From Prorocentrum cordatum (Eukaryota; Sar; Dinophyceae; Prorocentrales; Prorocentraceae), in assembly GCA_963575745.1 (NCBI GenBank), contig CAUYUJ010017865.1:170540-198039 (forward strand): DNA of 27,500 nt, read 5' to 3'. Below are positions 7,827-17,688 of this stretch, piece by piece. Position 1 is the stretch's first letter; each line of letters opens with the position of its first letter. The notes below the pieces were generated by a model. The model did no database searches, was not told the DNA's origin, and saw nothing but the letters and a program-made list of their open reading frames with translations. The translations under genes and the position numbers were made by a program.

Positions 7827-8272
7827 CCGCTCCCGGTACAGTCGGGGCGCTGAGGAAGGAACCCTTTTCGTTGAGGAGGGGCTCGGTGTTCCTTAGTTGT
7901 TTTGCAATTTGCCTTTGGTTTTGCTTAGGGTTTCGATGGGAAATCGAAGTTTAACTTATGGGAAAAAGAGGCCTCGTTCCTTATTTAGGGTTTCTTAGGT
8001 CAACGCCCCGACTGTAGCGAAGGGGGGAAGCGAGAAGGAGGGGGCCTTCTCAGCAGGCGACGGGGCCCTGGCGGGGCTGCTTAGAGAAGGCCTCCGGCCT
8101 CCCGAGAGAGGTGGTCTGCGTGTGCCTGCGGGGGGGGGCTCGGAGCACTTCGCGCAAGGCCGGGGGGCTGCCGAGCCTGCCGAGTCGGGGCTCAAGAGAG
8201 ACGGGGGTCCATGCAAACGGGGGTCAGCCAGGGCACCGGATCCTGCAGGATCCTGCGAAGACCCCCTCTGGC
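7827..8272. other. Unassigned spacer
   Basis: The T-rich patch at 7895-7990 contains two GTTTCGATGG/TTAGGGTTTC-like words; GC-rich unique sequence follows. No recognisable gene. Confidence 0.35.
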
Positions 8273-8420
8273 TGGCCCGGGTCAGCGAGCCGCTCGTGGC
8301 CGCGAGGGGGCCGCGCATACTGGCTGACCCGGGTGTGCGAAGACCTGCGTTGCTATTTTTTTGTCCTGCATTGCAGTTTTTGGTTTCCTGCTGACCCGGG
8401 TCTGGATGGACCCGGGTCAG
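8273..8420. repeat. Four CCCGGGTC palindromes, the last two forming a hairpin
   Basis: GGCCCGGGTCAG (about 8277), CTGACCCGGGTG (about 8324) and the pair CTGACCCGGGT (8391-8401) / ACCCGGGTCAG (8410-8420) share one core. The last two form an 11-bp perfect stem with an 8-base loop. Confidence 0.75.
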
Positions 8421-9689
8421 AAGATCCCCGACCGAGAAGGCCTTCTCCTCCTCTTTTCCCCCCCTGGGCTCGCCGCCGAGAGACGGGCTGGATGTCGGGC
8501 GCGATGCCGGGCGCGGGCAGGGTTTCGGGGGCGGGGTGGGCGCGTCAGGGTCAACTTGGTGCAGGGAGAGAAGGGTGTCAGGAGCATGTGTTCTGGTCAG
8601 TGTTCCGTCGCGGCCGCCAGCTTTTCGTCGGTTCAGGGCCTGTGCTCGGGGGAGCAGGTCCCACTCATGGTCCGTGGGACTGCTTGGCAGCTAGTGGCTT
8701 CATTTCGATCGGCTTGAGATTGTGGCCCGTACGCCCCCCCCCCCCCCGGGCTTAGGGATCAGATCGCAGCTCCCTGTGGTCTGTGAGACTTTGCCGTCCT
8801 GACAGCGTGCCGCAGGCAAGCAGGTTAACACCTACCAGCCCCACCTTGCTTACGCCCTTATAGCCCCCCCTGAGACCCCCGACGTCTTGTCTTTTCTCAC
8901 AGCGTGAACCCCCAGAGGCCTCGACCCATTCCCCTTATCGTCCCGGGGCCCCGCAGGGACCCCAGTCCAGGGGGTCTGGACATCCTCCTCCCTTCCCTTC
9001 GCCCCCCCCCCCCCCTCCGTCGGAGGCGTTCGCCATCCACCACCGATCCTGGCCGGGCCCATCCCAGGCCCAGGATCCAGGGCATGCGGTCATGAGCTCT
9101 GGCTTCACGCGTAGCTCCTCTGCCTCTGACCCACCGCGCCTCGGCGCGGCACGCCAGCCACTTCCCCGCCTGCAGAGCGTAACCGTCCCGAGCCCGTTCC
9201 AGCCTCCCGCCCCGCGGAGCGGAGCGATATGCCATCAGCCTGCAGGGCATATCGTGTTGCCGGGGCCGCCGCGGCGACACGCGGAGCAAAGCACAGTTTC
9301 CTGGCCCTGCGCCCTCCTGGCCTGCAGACACGGTGGTGGTGAGGGGTGGTTAAGGGATCTGCCCAGGAGGCGCCAGACCCTCGGGGATCCCGTGTCTGGT
9401 ACGGGCGGCGGTGATATCCATGGCCACTCCACAATGGGAGTTCCACCGGCTTCCAGACCCTGGATTCCTTATCCCAAGGTTTTTTGTCCACTGCCCTCAC
9501 CGCAGCTGACGTCCCCAGTCCCTGCGCGGTCCGTGGTGGGTGCCCTCTGAGCTCGGGGCCGCGCAGGCCGGCGAGCAGTTCGTTGCCTGGGACGCGACGG
9601 CCGTCAAGTAGCCCCTGGCCGTGGAGTGAGCTTCCTTCGGGGAGCGCTCGGGGAGCAGCGGGCAGCTCGTGAGCCGCCCTTTAGTGCTG
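8421..9689. other. Unassigned GC-rich sequence upstream of the SL relic
   Basis: About 1.3 kb with C-runs at about 8734-8747 and 9001-9016 and a small perfect hairpin CGATATGCC..GGCATATCG near 9224-9250. No frame looks protein-like beyond the local GC bias. Confidence 0.35.
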
Positions 9690-9743
9690 CCGGCCCGCTC
9701 CTCCTCCTCCTCCTGCTCCTCCTCCTCCTCCTTCTCTCCGCAG
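9690..9743 (+). promoter_or_regulatory. Polypyrimidine tract and candidate 3' splice (trans-splice) acceptor
   Basis: A TCC/CTC tract of about 45 bases ends TTCTCTCCGCAG, with the AG at 9742-9743 falling inside the SL relic. A leader added here would be joined to CCATTTTGGCTCAAG and then to the ATG. In the true leader this position reads TAG; here it is CAG, the stronger acceptor. Confidence 0.55.
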
Positions 9744-9758
9744 CCATTTTGGCTCAAG
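9737..9758 (+). other. Relict dinoflagellate spliced leader (21/22)
   Basis: Matches the 22-nt leader at every position except one (C instead of T at the fifth base), with D = T. The block AGCCATTTTGGCTCAAG is intact. It ends directly at an ATG (9759). Genomic leader relics in front of coding sequence are known from dinoflagellates, where they are explained by reverse transcription of trans-spliced mRNA and re-insertion. This relic is the best evidence for the taxonomic assignment of the window. Confidence 0.88.
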
Positions 9759-9797
9759 ATGTCTGACTTTGGGGGCTCTCCAGCCCCAATGCATTGA
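9759..9797 (+). CDS. 12-codon frame directly after the SL relic (probable broken 5' coding end)
   Basis: The ATG touches the last base of the leader relic, leaving no 5' UTR. The frame reads MSDFGGSPAPMH and stops at TGA 9795-9797. MSDF-type starts are common in cytosolic proteins, but no family can be named from twelve residues. Downstream frames (9798-10214) do not continue it convincingly in any reading, and no clear donor site precedes the stop. It may be the decayed start of a retroposed gene, or the start of a gene whose first intron is not recognisable by eye. Confidence 0.3.
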   Translation: MSDFGGSPAPMH

Positions 9798-10214
9798 ACG
9801 GAAGCTGCTGGTCCGCAGCAAGCGATTCGGTCTTTTCAGGCGCCTGATCACCACAGGCAGCCTACTCTCGTTTCTCTGGTGGCCCCCGCAGTTTCTAGGC
9901 GCGACGATGTGGCCGCACCGGCGAACGTCTGCTCCGTGGCATCATCAGTAACTGTCCGCAGCAGGCTTCCAAGGATGACGGACACTGGCCAGCAGTGGGA
10001 GCGCGACGACGGGAGTTGCCCACCTGGCCTGCCATTCGTCCCCCCGGCGCGAGTTCAGGCACAGCGTGTCCTACCGCCTGCGCGCCCTAAGCCCGGGCGA
10101 CCAGCTACTTGGCGCAAGGCTCGTGGGAAGTTTTGCTACACCGATCTGCTGGGAGCACTGCGACTGAACTCGTCAGTTTTTGATGGAAATGCCTTCAAAG
10201 GGAGACCTAAGTTT
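9798..10214. other. Unassigned sequence after the SL relic
   Basis: GC-moderate, repeat-free sequence. If 9737 marks a retroposed mRNA, this should be its body, but stops occur in all frames within short distances and no protein family is recognised. Confidence 0.35.
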
Positions 10215-10407
10215 CTGTTGACCCCATCGTACTTAAGGACCACATCCCAGGAACAAATTCGAGCACCCGGCAAAGTGTCGAAACAGTGTCGAAACTGAGT
10301 CGAACGAGTGTCTCCTAGGGCCCGACACGTGAAAGCCTTCGAGTTTCGGTGCTTTCTTGATGCTCGAAATTCTGCCTGGTGCTTCAGGCTCAAGTAGGTT
10401 GGAACAG
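10215..10407 (+). mobile_element. Miniature inverted-repeat element, family D, copy 1
   Basis: About 193 bp with imperfect inverted ends: CTGTTGACC..TACTT..CCAGG..AATTCGAGCACC on the left against the reverse complement of GATGCTCGAAATTC..CCTGG..AAGTAGGTTGGAACAG on the right. The centre carries GGGCCCGACACGTGAAAGCC. It is colinear with the reverse complement of 19588-19765, which shares GAGCACCC, CCCGACACGTGAAA and TGCTCGAAATT. There is no coding capacity. Confidence 0.8.
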
Positions 10408-10641
10408 CACAAGCCCAAGTATGACGGGTCCAGCGCGAAGCACAAATCGTACGGGGCTCGTGGCTACGGCGGCTGGGTTGGAGCTCCTCTTCCTGTCGGA
10501 GTCTGCGGCCAAGTGTGCGCTCCCAGTGCTGAACCTGCGAGGGCCTTGGCGGCGGCTCTCGCTCCACCCGCGCCCGCGGAAGTACCTCCGCTGGCCTCTC
10601 CGTGCTGGAAAGATTCTCCGAAGGGCTTAGGCGACCCACCC

Positions 10642-10844
10642 GTCCTCCTCCCTCCTCCTCCTCCTCCTCCTCCCTCCTCCTCCTCCTCCTCCCTCCTCCT
10701 CCTCCTCCTCCTCCCTCCTCCTCCCTCCTCCTCCCTCCTCCTCCTCCTCCTCCTCCTCCTCCTCCTCCTCCATCTCCTCCTCCTCCTCCTCCTCCTCCTC
10801 CTCCTCCTCCTCCTCCGCCCCTCCCCCTCCTCCACCTCCTCCTC
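10642..10844 (+). repeat. TCC triplet array
   Basis: About 200 bp of TCC/CTC/CCT with CCCTCC interruptions, the complement-strand equivalent of the GGA arrays. Frames through it are poly-Ser, poly-Leu or poly-Pro and explain the long open frames here on both strands. Confidence 0.95.
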
Positions 10845-10893
10845 GGGTTGCCTACGGCCCCGGGGAAAACCGTGCACTCTGTGCCTTCTTCAA

Positions 10894-11341
10894 GTAACCA
10901 AGAAGTTCGAGCAGGCTTCAAGAGCGCTGGGGGAAAGAAAGGTTTCAGGTACGCTGGCTCGACGCAAGCAAGAACTGGAGGCGGCCATGGGTAAGTGGCG
11001 TGCCAGAGCTGACGATCTTGCATGGGCAGTTGTTCAGCAAGGGGCAGCGGCAAAGGAGTTGGCACTAGGAGGGGGCGCAACCCTGAAGTTGGTAAGCTTT
11101 GGACGTGCGTGTGTTCTTGGCACAGAAGGTAGAACGCAAACTATCCTTTGGTGGACTGTTCGAGGACGAGCTGGATGAAAAGGGCCAGGAGGAGTTCGAA
11201 AGGCGCAAGATGCAGTTTGATATTCAGTCCCGCACAGCCTCGGCGCCGCAGGTCAGATATATGGTCGATACGATGACAGGGCTGCAACGGACCAAGGAGG
11301 CCCTGGGGGGATGGCAGCAGGCCAAGAAGCGCAGCACATAA
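10894..11341 (+). pseudogene. Coding remnant, Lys/Glu/Arg-rich, in two frames
   Basis: Two adjacent protein-like segments lie on the plus strand. The first, from 10894 (VTKKFEQASRALGERKVSGT...), runs through ARRKQELEAAMGKWRARADD to about 11091. The second, one frame over, continues from about 11126 (VERKLSFGGLFEDELDEKGQ...) to TAA 11339-11341. Removing GTAAGC..CACAG at 11092-11125 (34 nt) would join the frames, so either a very short intron or a frameshift separates them. The charged heptad-like pattern suggests coiled coil. Such segments resemble the coiled region upstream of reverse transcriptase in dinoflagellate LINE-like elements, but that is an impression only. No start codon is evident; the frame runs upstream into the TCC array. 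Confidence 0.35.
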
Positions 11342-12317
11342 TCTGACACTCGGGAAGATGCAAGTACAGGGTCAGGCTCTCCAGGGGATGGTGCTGGAGC
11401 TACCCAGTCGGCTCCTGCGAAGGGCTCGGGAGGCGACGGCGCGATGGCTTAGACAGCAGCAGCGTGGAGTGCAGCGGAGGCCACAACCCAGAAGTTCGAA
11501 CTCGAGGTCAAGGGTGTTTGCGATCAGTCTCTGGAGGCTCAGCGTGAAGCTCAGTGTCTTTTTTCTATCCTGGAGCGGTGATCGAGGTGACTGAGATCTG
11601 ATGGGGGTTCAGTGCCGTTCTTCCTTGGTCAGCGGCTTCGGGGGCGCTGGCATCAGGGGTGTCGGGTGTTAGAGCGCAAGGCCCACTGGAGGGGGCTAGT
11701 CTTTCTGGGAGTTGCGTCTGCCATGTCTTGCTAGGTGCGATCGGCAGTTCCAGGTGCCGCAGCGTCTGCGCGGCGCCCTGGGCGCAATGTCGCCAATATT
11801 ATGCGGGGGTGCCTGTCGGCAGGAGCGGGGCCTCGGTGTTGGACCAGTGGGCCGCGCAGAGGTGGGGGCGGACAACTCGACGGGGGTCTCCTGCCTCTTG
11901 GGCTAAGTCATCTTCGGGCTGGGAAGCGCGGCGGGGCGACCTGGCAAATGAGATGGCGCCTGGTGCTCCAGCGTGGGTCCACAGCCTTCGGGAGGAAGCA
12001 TCAAACTTTCAGGGGCGCTGGTTGAGCTGGCGCGCTCCGCGCTGCGATGTCTGCATGGGATTCGGCGCCAACGCAGGACTGAGGAGGGGGCTGGCCACGA
12101 GCCACCCAGGTTTGACTAAAGAGAAACCGCTGAGATCTGGTGCAGCTAGGCTTGGGATTGGGTCGCCCCGCATCGAGCTGTCTTGTTCGGCCTGTTGAGG
12201 GGCGCGACCGACAGATGGGGCTAGGGGGGGGGGGGCATCGTCAGGTTCCACGAGGCGATTGCGCGGGGTGCGGGCTCGAGGGGCATCCCTGTTGTCCCAC
12301 GCTTGCGAGTTAGAGGT
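11342..12317. other. Unassigned GC-rich sequence
   Basis: Directly follows the coding remnant. It has several open frames of 60-180 codons on both strands, none with convincing domain content. No tandem repeats seen. Confidence 0.35.
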
Positions 12318-12650
12318 CTCTCTACGAGCCAGGGCGAAGGCGCGGGGTCGGGGGCCGCCTCCCGTGGGCCCGCAAGCGAGCGCGAGACGGGGATTTCTCT
12401 GCGCGCCTGCTGGAAGGCGCCGGGTCAGGGGCTTGCCCGGCGGGCCCGCGTGCGCCCGCCAGGGATTTGGATGCGCGCCCGCCGGAGGGCACGGGGTCGA
12501 GGGCTGTCCATGCGGACCCGCGTGTTCAATGGGGAGATTTTTCCATGCGCCGCGTGGGAGGCGCGGGGTCGAGGGCTGTCCCTGCGGGGGGAGTTTTTTT
12601 TTTTCCGCGTGCCAGATGGAGCGCGCGGGGTCGCCCCCCCCCCCCCCCAG
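12318..12650 (+). repeat. ~72-bp GC-rich minisatellite, four to five copies
   Basis: The core GGCGCGGGGTCGRGGGC recurs at 12339, 12416, 12488, 12560 and about 12623 (spacing 77, 72, 72, 63). Each core is followed by a TGCCC/TCCCTGCGGGCCCGCGTG block and a GATTTTTC..TGCGCGCC block. The last copy is cut by a T11 run (12595-12605) and a C15 run (about 12635-12650). The same core appears singly at 16424, 16849, 17236 and 17399. Arg/Gly/Ala-rich frames across it are shadows. Confidence 0.85.
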
Positions 12651-15600
12651 TGGGCCCGTGGCGGGCCCCGACGAGGCCGTCAGTTGAGGAGCAGGACAAT
12701 CCCTTTTTAGGTATAGCAGGGGCATGTCGCAATGGGGCCCTTCGGCGAAGAGGGTGTTATTGAGAGGCAGGTTGTTGCCGTGCTCGTGCCGGAAACGCAT
12801 GGCGACGCCTTGGTGGAGGTGGGCAAGATGGGCCGGCTCAGTGTGGTTTGTCCAGCAGGCAGCCAGGCGTCTCAGTCCTCTTCATAGGCAGGTGGGTAGC
12901 TCTGGGCGTCGCTATGATCGCGGTGCAGGAAGCTCGGGATTCTGGGCCTGGCGCCGACGGCGGGTCCATGCGCAGGTGCTGTGACGAACGCTCGAAGTTG
13001 GTCAGTAGTATGCAGAGAGTGTGGCGCAGTGCCTAGCCTCGCAGAGTGCGCCGAGGAGCATTTCGCGTCCGCGCCAGGGGAGGTTTTCATGTTTGCTCGG
13101 AATGAGAACGCCATGAACGGCTAGTTCGAGCTGGGACAAGCCATGCCAACAGGATCCCATTGCCACCATAGAGACCATGGCGCTGGTGTGTGTGGGGGGG
13201 GCCGAGTGGGCGGACGGGGGCCTGGCGTGGGGCGGCGCCGCGAAGCTGGTGGGCGAGGTGCGCGCCGCGGCCCCGGAATCCCAGGTCGCAGCCTTCGGCG
13301 ATGACTTGCTGATGGAAGGTGCCGGGGTGAGGAAGGGCTCCGCGGCCATGGGGCTGTGGCAGCTGGGTGAGACAGATTTGGCCTGGTCTTCTCCAGCTGG
13401 AAAAGCGGAATTGGTTCGGATGGGGTTGGCCTGGCTCGGGCAGTTCTTAGTTGTTCCATTTGCGCGGGCCAGGGGGCCTTCGGGCGATGATCGTGCGAAT
13501 TGCGTTGCCGTGGGTCACGCGGGCCAGACGGGCCACGGGGCGAGCTGGATGTTGGGTCGCTGCAGTGGCAGATTCATCCCCATTGAGGCGCTATGAGGGA
13601 GTTGCATGGTCGAGACTGTCACGTTGTCTACCATAAAGGGGCGGGTGCAGGCAAGTGCGCCGCGGGGCGTTGAGGGCGTCCGCGACGCGCTGCAATTGCA
13701 ATCGCCCACAGTGAAGGGCATCCAGCATCAATTCCCCCCCTCTCATCCCGGGGCTGGAGATGATCTCGCGCGTGCCGCCTCGCGCCCCGAGGGGCGCTGG
13801 GCCCTGCTCGGAGGTTGTCCAACCCTGGAACAGCGCGATTGCGGGGCTGGGTGGAGCTGTGGATCTTCAGGTGCGCCCTGTGCGACATCAAAGAGGACGC
13901 GGCCTCGGGCGCGCCGTGGATCGTGATCATGCCTTGGGCGGGCGGTGTCTCTCAGAGAACCTGGGGGGGAGGCAGAAGAGTGCTCGATTTTGCCAGGGGC
14001 ACGGGGCTATGCTCTGCCCGCGGTCGCGCGGGGGCAGGGCAGGCGGCCCCCAAAACGACGACGACTGCCACCTCGTGTTTCGAGCTGGGGAACAGGGCGC
14101 CACATGGCGTTCGCTGGCGAGGGCTATGATTTGAAGCTGGACTCTGCGGGCGCAGACCTGGGCAGTGATCGTGGTCATCTTGCAGCGATGAGACTGAGGC
14201 GTGCTCTGCGTAGATGAGGCGCACGAGGCAGGCTCGCCAGGGTCAGGGGGATTGCCCGAGGAACTGTCAGGAAGCGCATCGGCACCGCAGTGGCCATGGT
14301 GGGTGTGTTGCCGATGGCGGTCTGTTCGGACAAGGTCTTCGGCGCGGCCCTCTCAGTCACGATGGCGAGGGGGAGGTGATCTGGTCGGGCGATTGCAAGA
14401 AGCGGCCTGGGAGGTGCCTCGCCGTTATCCTTCAGCTCCGAGTTGGGCGCAGCGGTCCTCGTTCTCAGGGCGGGCGTGGGGTGGTTGAATCTTGGGTGGC
14501 TCTCGTCTTCAGGCCTGGCTTTGACGAAGAATTCGCTTCATTTGTTCGGGGGGCTGCCAGGGGTCGGGTGACAGCAAAACCGAAGAAGGACTCATTGTGA
14601 AGTTTTCCTTGGGCGACCCCGGCGACGATTGCCACCTTGCCCCACGTGGGGCGGGTTCATGTTAAGCCATGGGATTGGGTAGGCGACGGCGGGGGCGGGC
14701 ACCGAGCCCCGGACTCCATGTTTGGAGAGGGCCCCCGTGATATGACCGCCCTGAAGGACGCTCTATCAGAGTCTCTGGACACATCATGCTGGGGCAGAGC
14801 ACGTGCGCAGTCGAATGTTAAAGGTTTAGAACAAAGAGTGGATCTTCGAGATGCCGGGCTGCTCGCCAAATCCCTGATCGCGCAGAAGAAACAGGAGCAC
14901 CATGGTGGGGGCCATCGAGGCTGCTATGTCATGCGCTTCATGGGCTGGCACGCGGAGTGCGTCTCGTGGTGGGAAGTCAGGCTGGCTCTCCCTTCTGTGC
15001 CCGAGGTGCGAAGAGGTCGAGGATTTGTATGTGCATCGAAGTTTGGGCTGGAAGTGTAATGGCGAGTTCGCCATGATCTCAGCTGCCTAGGGCAATCGCG
15101 CCCAGAAGGGTCACAGGGCACCGCGTTATCAGCGGCTGCGTTGCGTGCCCCTCGGCGTCTGGATTCGAGTGGGAGACCCGCTTGACGCGCCTGCAGACGC
15201 CACTTGTGGAGAGGTGCTGAGGTTGCAGTACTTGGAGGCTCGTTGTAGGAGATGCTTCGGGAGGTGAACGCTCTGCTGATCCGAACCTGAGGAGGGCTGG
15301 CTGAGCCTGCCAGGGTGCGATGGTGACGTGTGAGAGGGGCCTGGGCCTTCGCATGTTGCGCGGGCGTGTTTTTTGGCATTGCATGGGAGCAGACCATCAG
15401 TGGAGGTGGGCTCAGGGCGCATGCGAAGGCGATTGGTGAGTTCATTGGGCTGTGTCATCTTCGCCGCGGTCTCGATCGATCTAATGTTGCCAATGGGGTG
15501 GCCGAGCTTGCTCGGGGCAGTCATCCCACGACCAGCGTCGATCTTGTGCGCAGTTTGGACGTCGCCGGCAGGGGCAGTGGGATTTTTCCGACACGTGGTC

Positions 15601-16243
15601 AAGGTTGAAAGCCACCGGTCGATTGAGGAGGCTCAGGAGACAGGAACACCTTTAGGGCATTCTTTGATCAACTGCATGGTGAAGGAAGTTGCCAGATTCT
15701 TGTTTGAGCAAGGGGTGGTCGATCGCGCGGTGGCGGGGTTGGTGGAGCACGCCAGGGCCATGGGGCGGGCAGTGGGGAGGCACCGGGCGAATGCTTTTCT
15801 GGCTGCCTCCGAGGCAGAGCCCGTGCGATTGTGGCCCATTCGATATGTGGCCAAGGCTCATCAACAACGTGTTCATACGTCTGAGCAGTGCGAGTGGGAG
15901 GAAGCTGTACTCTTTCTTGACGACGCCGTGCCTGGGTGGCATTGTTAACGGGCCCATCCAGAGAGTCGGTGAGGTTGGCGTTTCGGCGCGCAGCATTCCG
16001 ACCCGCAGCTTTCGCATTCAGGGATATTTCGTTGACCTGGGGTTCCACGCCTGCCGTCGGCGCGGTTGCGTCGGCAAGCGTATCCTCAGAGGCTTGACCG
16101 GTCAGTGCGCGGGTGCGTTGGGTCACTGCGGAAGGCAAGCGCCCAGCAAGCGTTCGCGAGGCATTTTGCCGATGTCAAGTGTGGGAGGCAGGAGCTCGGC
16201 CGCGACTGCTGCCACTGGCGGTGCGTGCCTGCTGGAAGGGACA
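12651..16243. other. Low-annotation GC-rich block, possible decayed LINE
   Basis: About 3.6 kb without tandem repeats or microsatellites, unlike the rest of the window. Two plus-strand motif hints exist. QVAAFGDDLLMEG at about 13282-13320 has the F/Y-x-D-D form of reverse-transcriptase motif C. CPRC with a following H and C (codons at 14998, 15007, 15034, 15055) resembles the CCHC knuckle near the C-terminus of LINE proteins. Between them the frames are broken. A 191-codon plus-strand frame at 15373-15948 lacks a known domain and its first codon is TTG. Taken together this could be a badly decayed non-LTR retrotransposon running from the remnant at 10894; chance is a real alternative. Confidence 0.2.
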
Positions 16244-16313
16244 CGCCAGTCGTTGAAAGTATGTCTTTATTGGAGTCCCCAATCCCAATCTACTTCGAGC
16301 GCCTTCCTACTTC
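16244..16313 (+). repeat. Dispersed short repeat with CCAATCTACTTC core, copy 1
   Basis: CGCCAGTCGTTGAAAGTATG leads into CCAATCTACTTCGAGCGCCTTCCTACTTCAA. The left half recurs at 20391-20450 and the right half at 20699-20730. The outer words GTTGAAAGTA and CCTACTTCAA are weakly inverted. Confidence 0.6.
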
Positions 16314-16423
16314 AATAATCGAAATGCGTTGCTGTGTTTTGTTATTCGCTGGGCGGGTCCGAACTCAACCCACTTTATAGGCCTTCTACTTTCTGTTTTT
16401 GCCTGCTTCTTCCGGCCGGCGCG

Positions 16424-16470
16424 CGCGGGGTCGGGGGCTCCCCCCGCGGGCTCGCAAGGACAACGGCCTC
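16424..16470 (+). repeat. Solitary copy of the GC-rich minisatellite core
   Basis: GCGCGGGGTCGGGGGC followed by CTCCCCCCGCGGGCTCGCAAG, matching the first unit of the 12318 array (GCGCGGGGTCGGGGGCCGCC..GGGCCCGCAAG). Confidence 0.6.
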
Positions 16471-16610
16471 GGGAAGGGGGCGTTGTGGGCTCGATCTCGC
16501 ATGCCGAGGAGAGCCGAGCCCTGGGTCGCCGAGGGCCCCCGGGCAGACCCGTCTCGGCGCCCCCCGCCGTCGGGGAGGTGGGGTCGCGCGGGCGGGGTGG
16601 CCAGTGAAAA

Positions 16611-16787
16611 GGGCATTCAGGAGGGAACAAAAACACACAGACACAAGGATTTGTCGATCTCCAGGAAAATATGGGAAAATGTGGGAAGTGGGGGGGAAGA
16701 CAAAAACCCAGAAAATATAGGAACATCTATGGATTTTTTTATGTGTGTGTATTTGTTTGTGTGCCCTGGGGCCCCTTCAGGCATGCC
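16611..16787 (+). mobile_element. Dispersed ~178-bp repeat, family J, copy 2
   Basis: Partner of 6351-6529. It shares GGCATTCAGGAGG, AAACACACAGACACAAG, GGGAAGTGGGGGGGAAGACA, ATTTGTTTGTGTG and GGGGCCCCTTCAGGCATGCC. Most divergence lies in the middle. Confidence 0.75.
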
Positions 16788-16956
16788 TCTCCTGGAGATG
16801 GCTCCGGGGCGCGCGGCGGCCTCGCTGGGGAACCCGTGCCGCGCGGGAGGTGCCAGGTCGGGGGGCTGTTCCCGCGGCCCCCACGCGAATTCGCCGAAGG
16901 CGGTCCGTGTATCTGAGCGTGCCCGAGAGGCGGCGCTCGGCGGCGAGCGAGGGCCC

Positions 16957-17085
16957 TGGAGGAGGGAGGAGGAGGAGGAGGAGGAGGAGGAGGAGGAGGA
17001 GGAAGAGGAGGAGGGGGAGGAGGAGGAGGAGGAGGAGGAGGAGGAGGAGGAGGAGGAGGGAGGAGGAGGAGGAGGAGGAGGAGAA
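16957..17085 (+). repeat. GGA triplet array
   Basis: About 130 bp of GGA with few interruptions. It faces a TCC array at 17481-17682, about 400 bp downstream, in inverted arrangement. Confidence 0.95.
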
Positions 17086-17480
17086 GAAACAAAGGCCTTT
17101 TTCACAAGGTTCGGACGTCCCCCGGCCCCCTGAAAAGTCTTCTTAGCAAGGCGCTGGGGCTTCTGAGAAGTCCCCCGCCGCCCTCTGAGAAGGCCTTCTC
17201 CCCCTGTCATTCCCCCCCCCCTTGCTCGCCGCCGAGGTGCCGGGGTCGGGGGCTTCGAGGCGTCATCGCGGTGATGACTTCCATGGCGGTCACGTGGCGG
17301 CCTGGCTGGGGGGCCGCGTTGGCCGCGCCTCCGAGGCGCGCCTGGCACGACTCCGCGGACCCGCGTGTGGGCGCTGGAGGTTTCTCTGTGCGCCCCGGGG
17401 CGGCCCCGGGGGTCGGGGGCGCTCCCCGCGGACCCGCCGCGCCGCCGCGCCGCCGCGCCAGTGGCCGAGCTGGCCGGCGC
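17086..17480. other. GC-rich spacer between inverted GGA and TCC arrays
   Basis: Holds two solitary minisatellite cores (17236-17253 and 17399-17425) and otherwise unassigned sequence. No gene recognised. Confidence 0.45.
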
Positions 17481-17682
17481 GTCCTCCTTTCTCCTCCCTC
17501 CTCCTCCTCCTCCTCCTCCTCCTCCTCCTTCGTCCTCCTTCCTCCCTCCTCCTTTCTCCTCCTCTCTCCTCCTCCCTCCTCCCTCCTCCCTCCTCCTCTC
17601 CTCCCTCGTCCTCCTCCTCCCTCCTCCTTCCTCCCCCCTCTCTTCTTCCCTCCTTCTTTCTCCCTCCTCCCCCTCCTCCTTT
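17481..17682 (+). repeat. TCC/CCT array
   Basis: About 200 bp of TCC, CCCTCC, TTTCTCC and TCTTCC variants, more interrupted than the other arrays. Confidence 0.93.
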
Positions 17683-17688
17683 GGCTCG

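Noticed and set aside
15373-15948. 191-codon plus-strand frame as a gene
   Set aside because: The first codon is TTG, there is no recognised domain, and opposite-strand frames of similar length are open across the same GC-rich sequence; left inside the low-annotation block.
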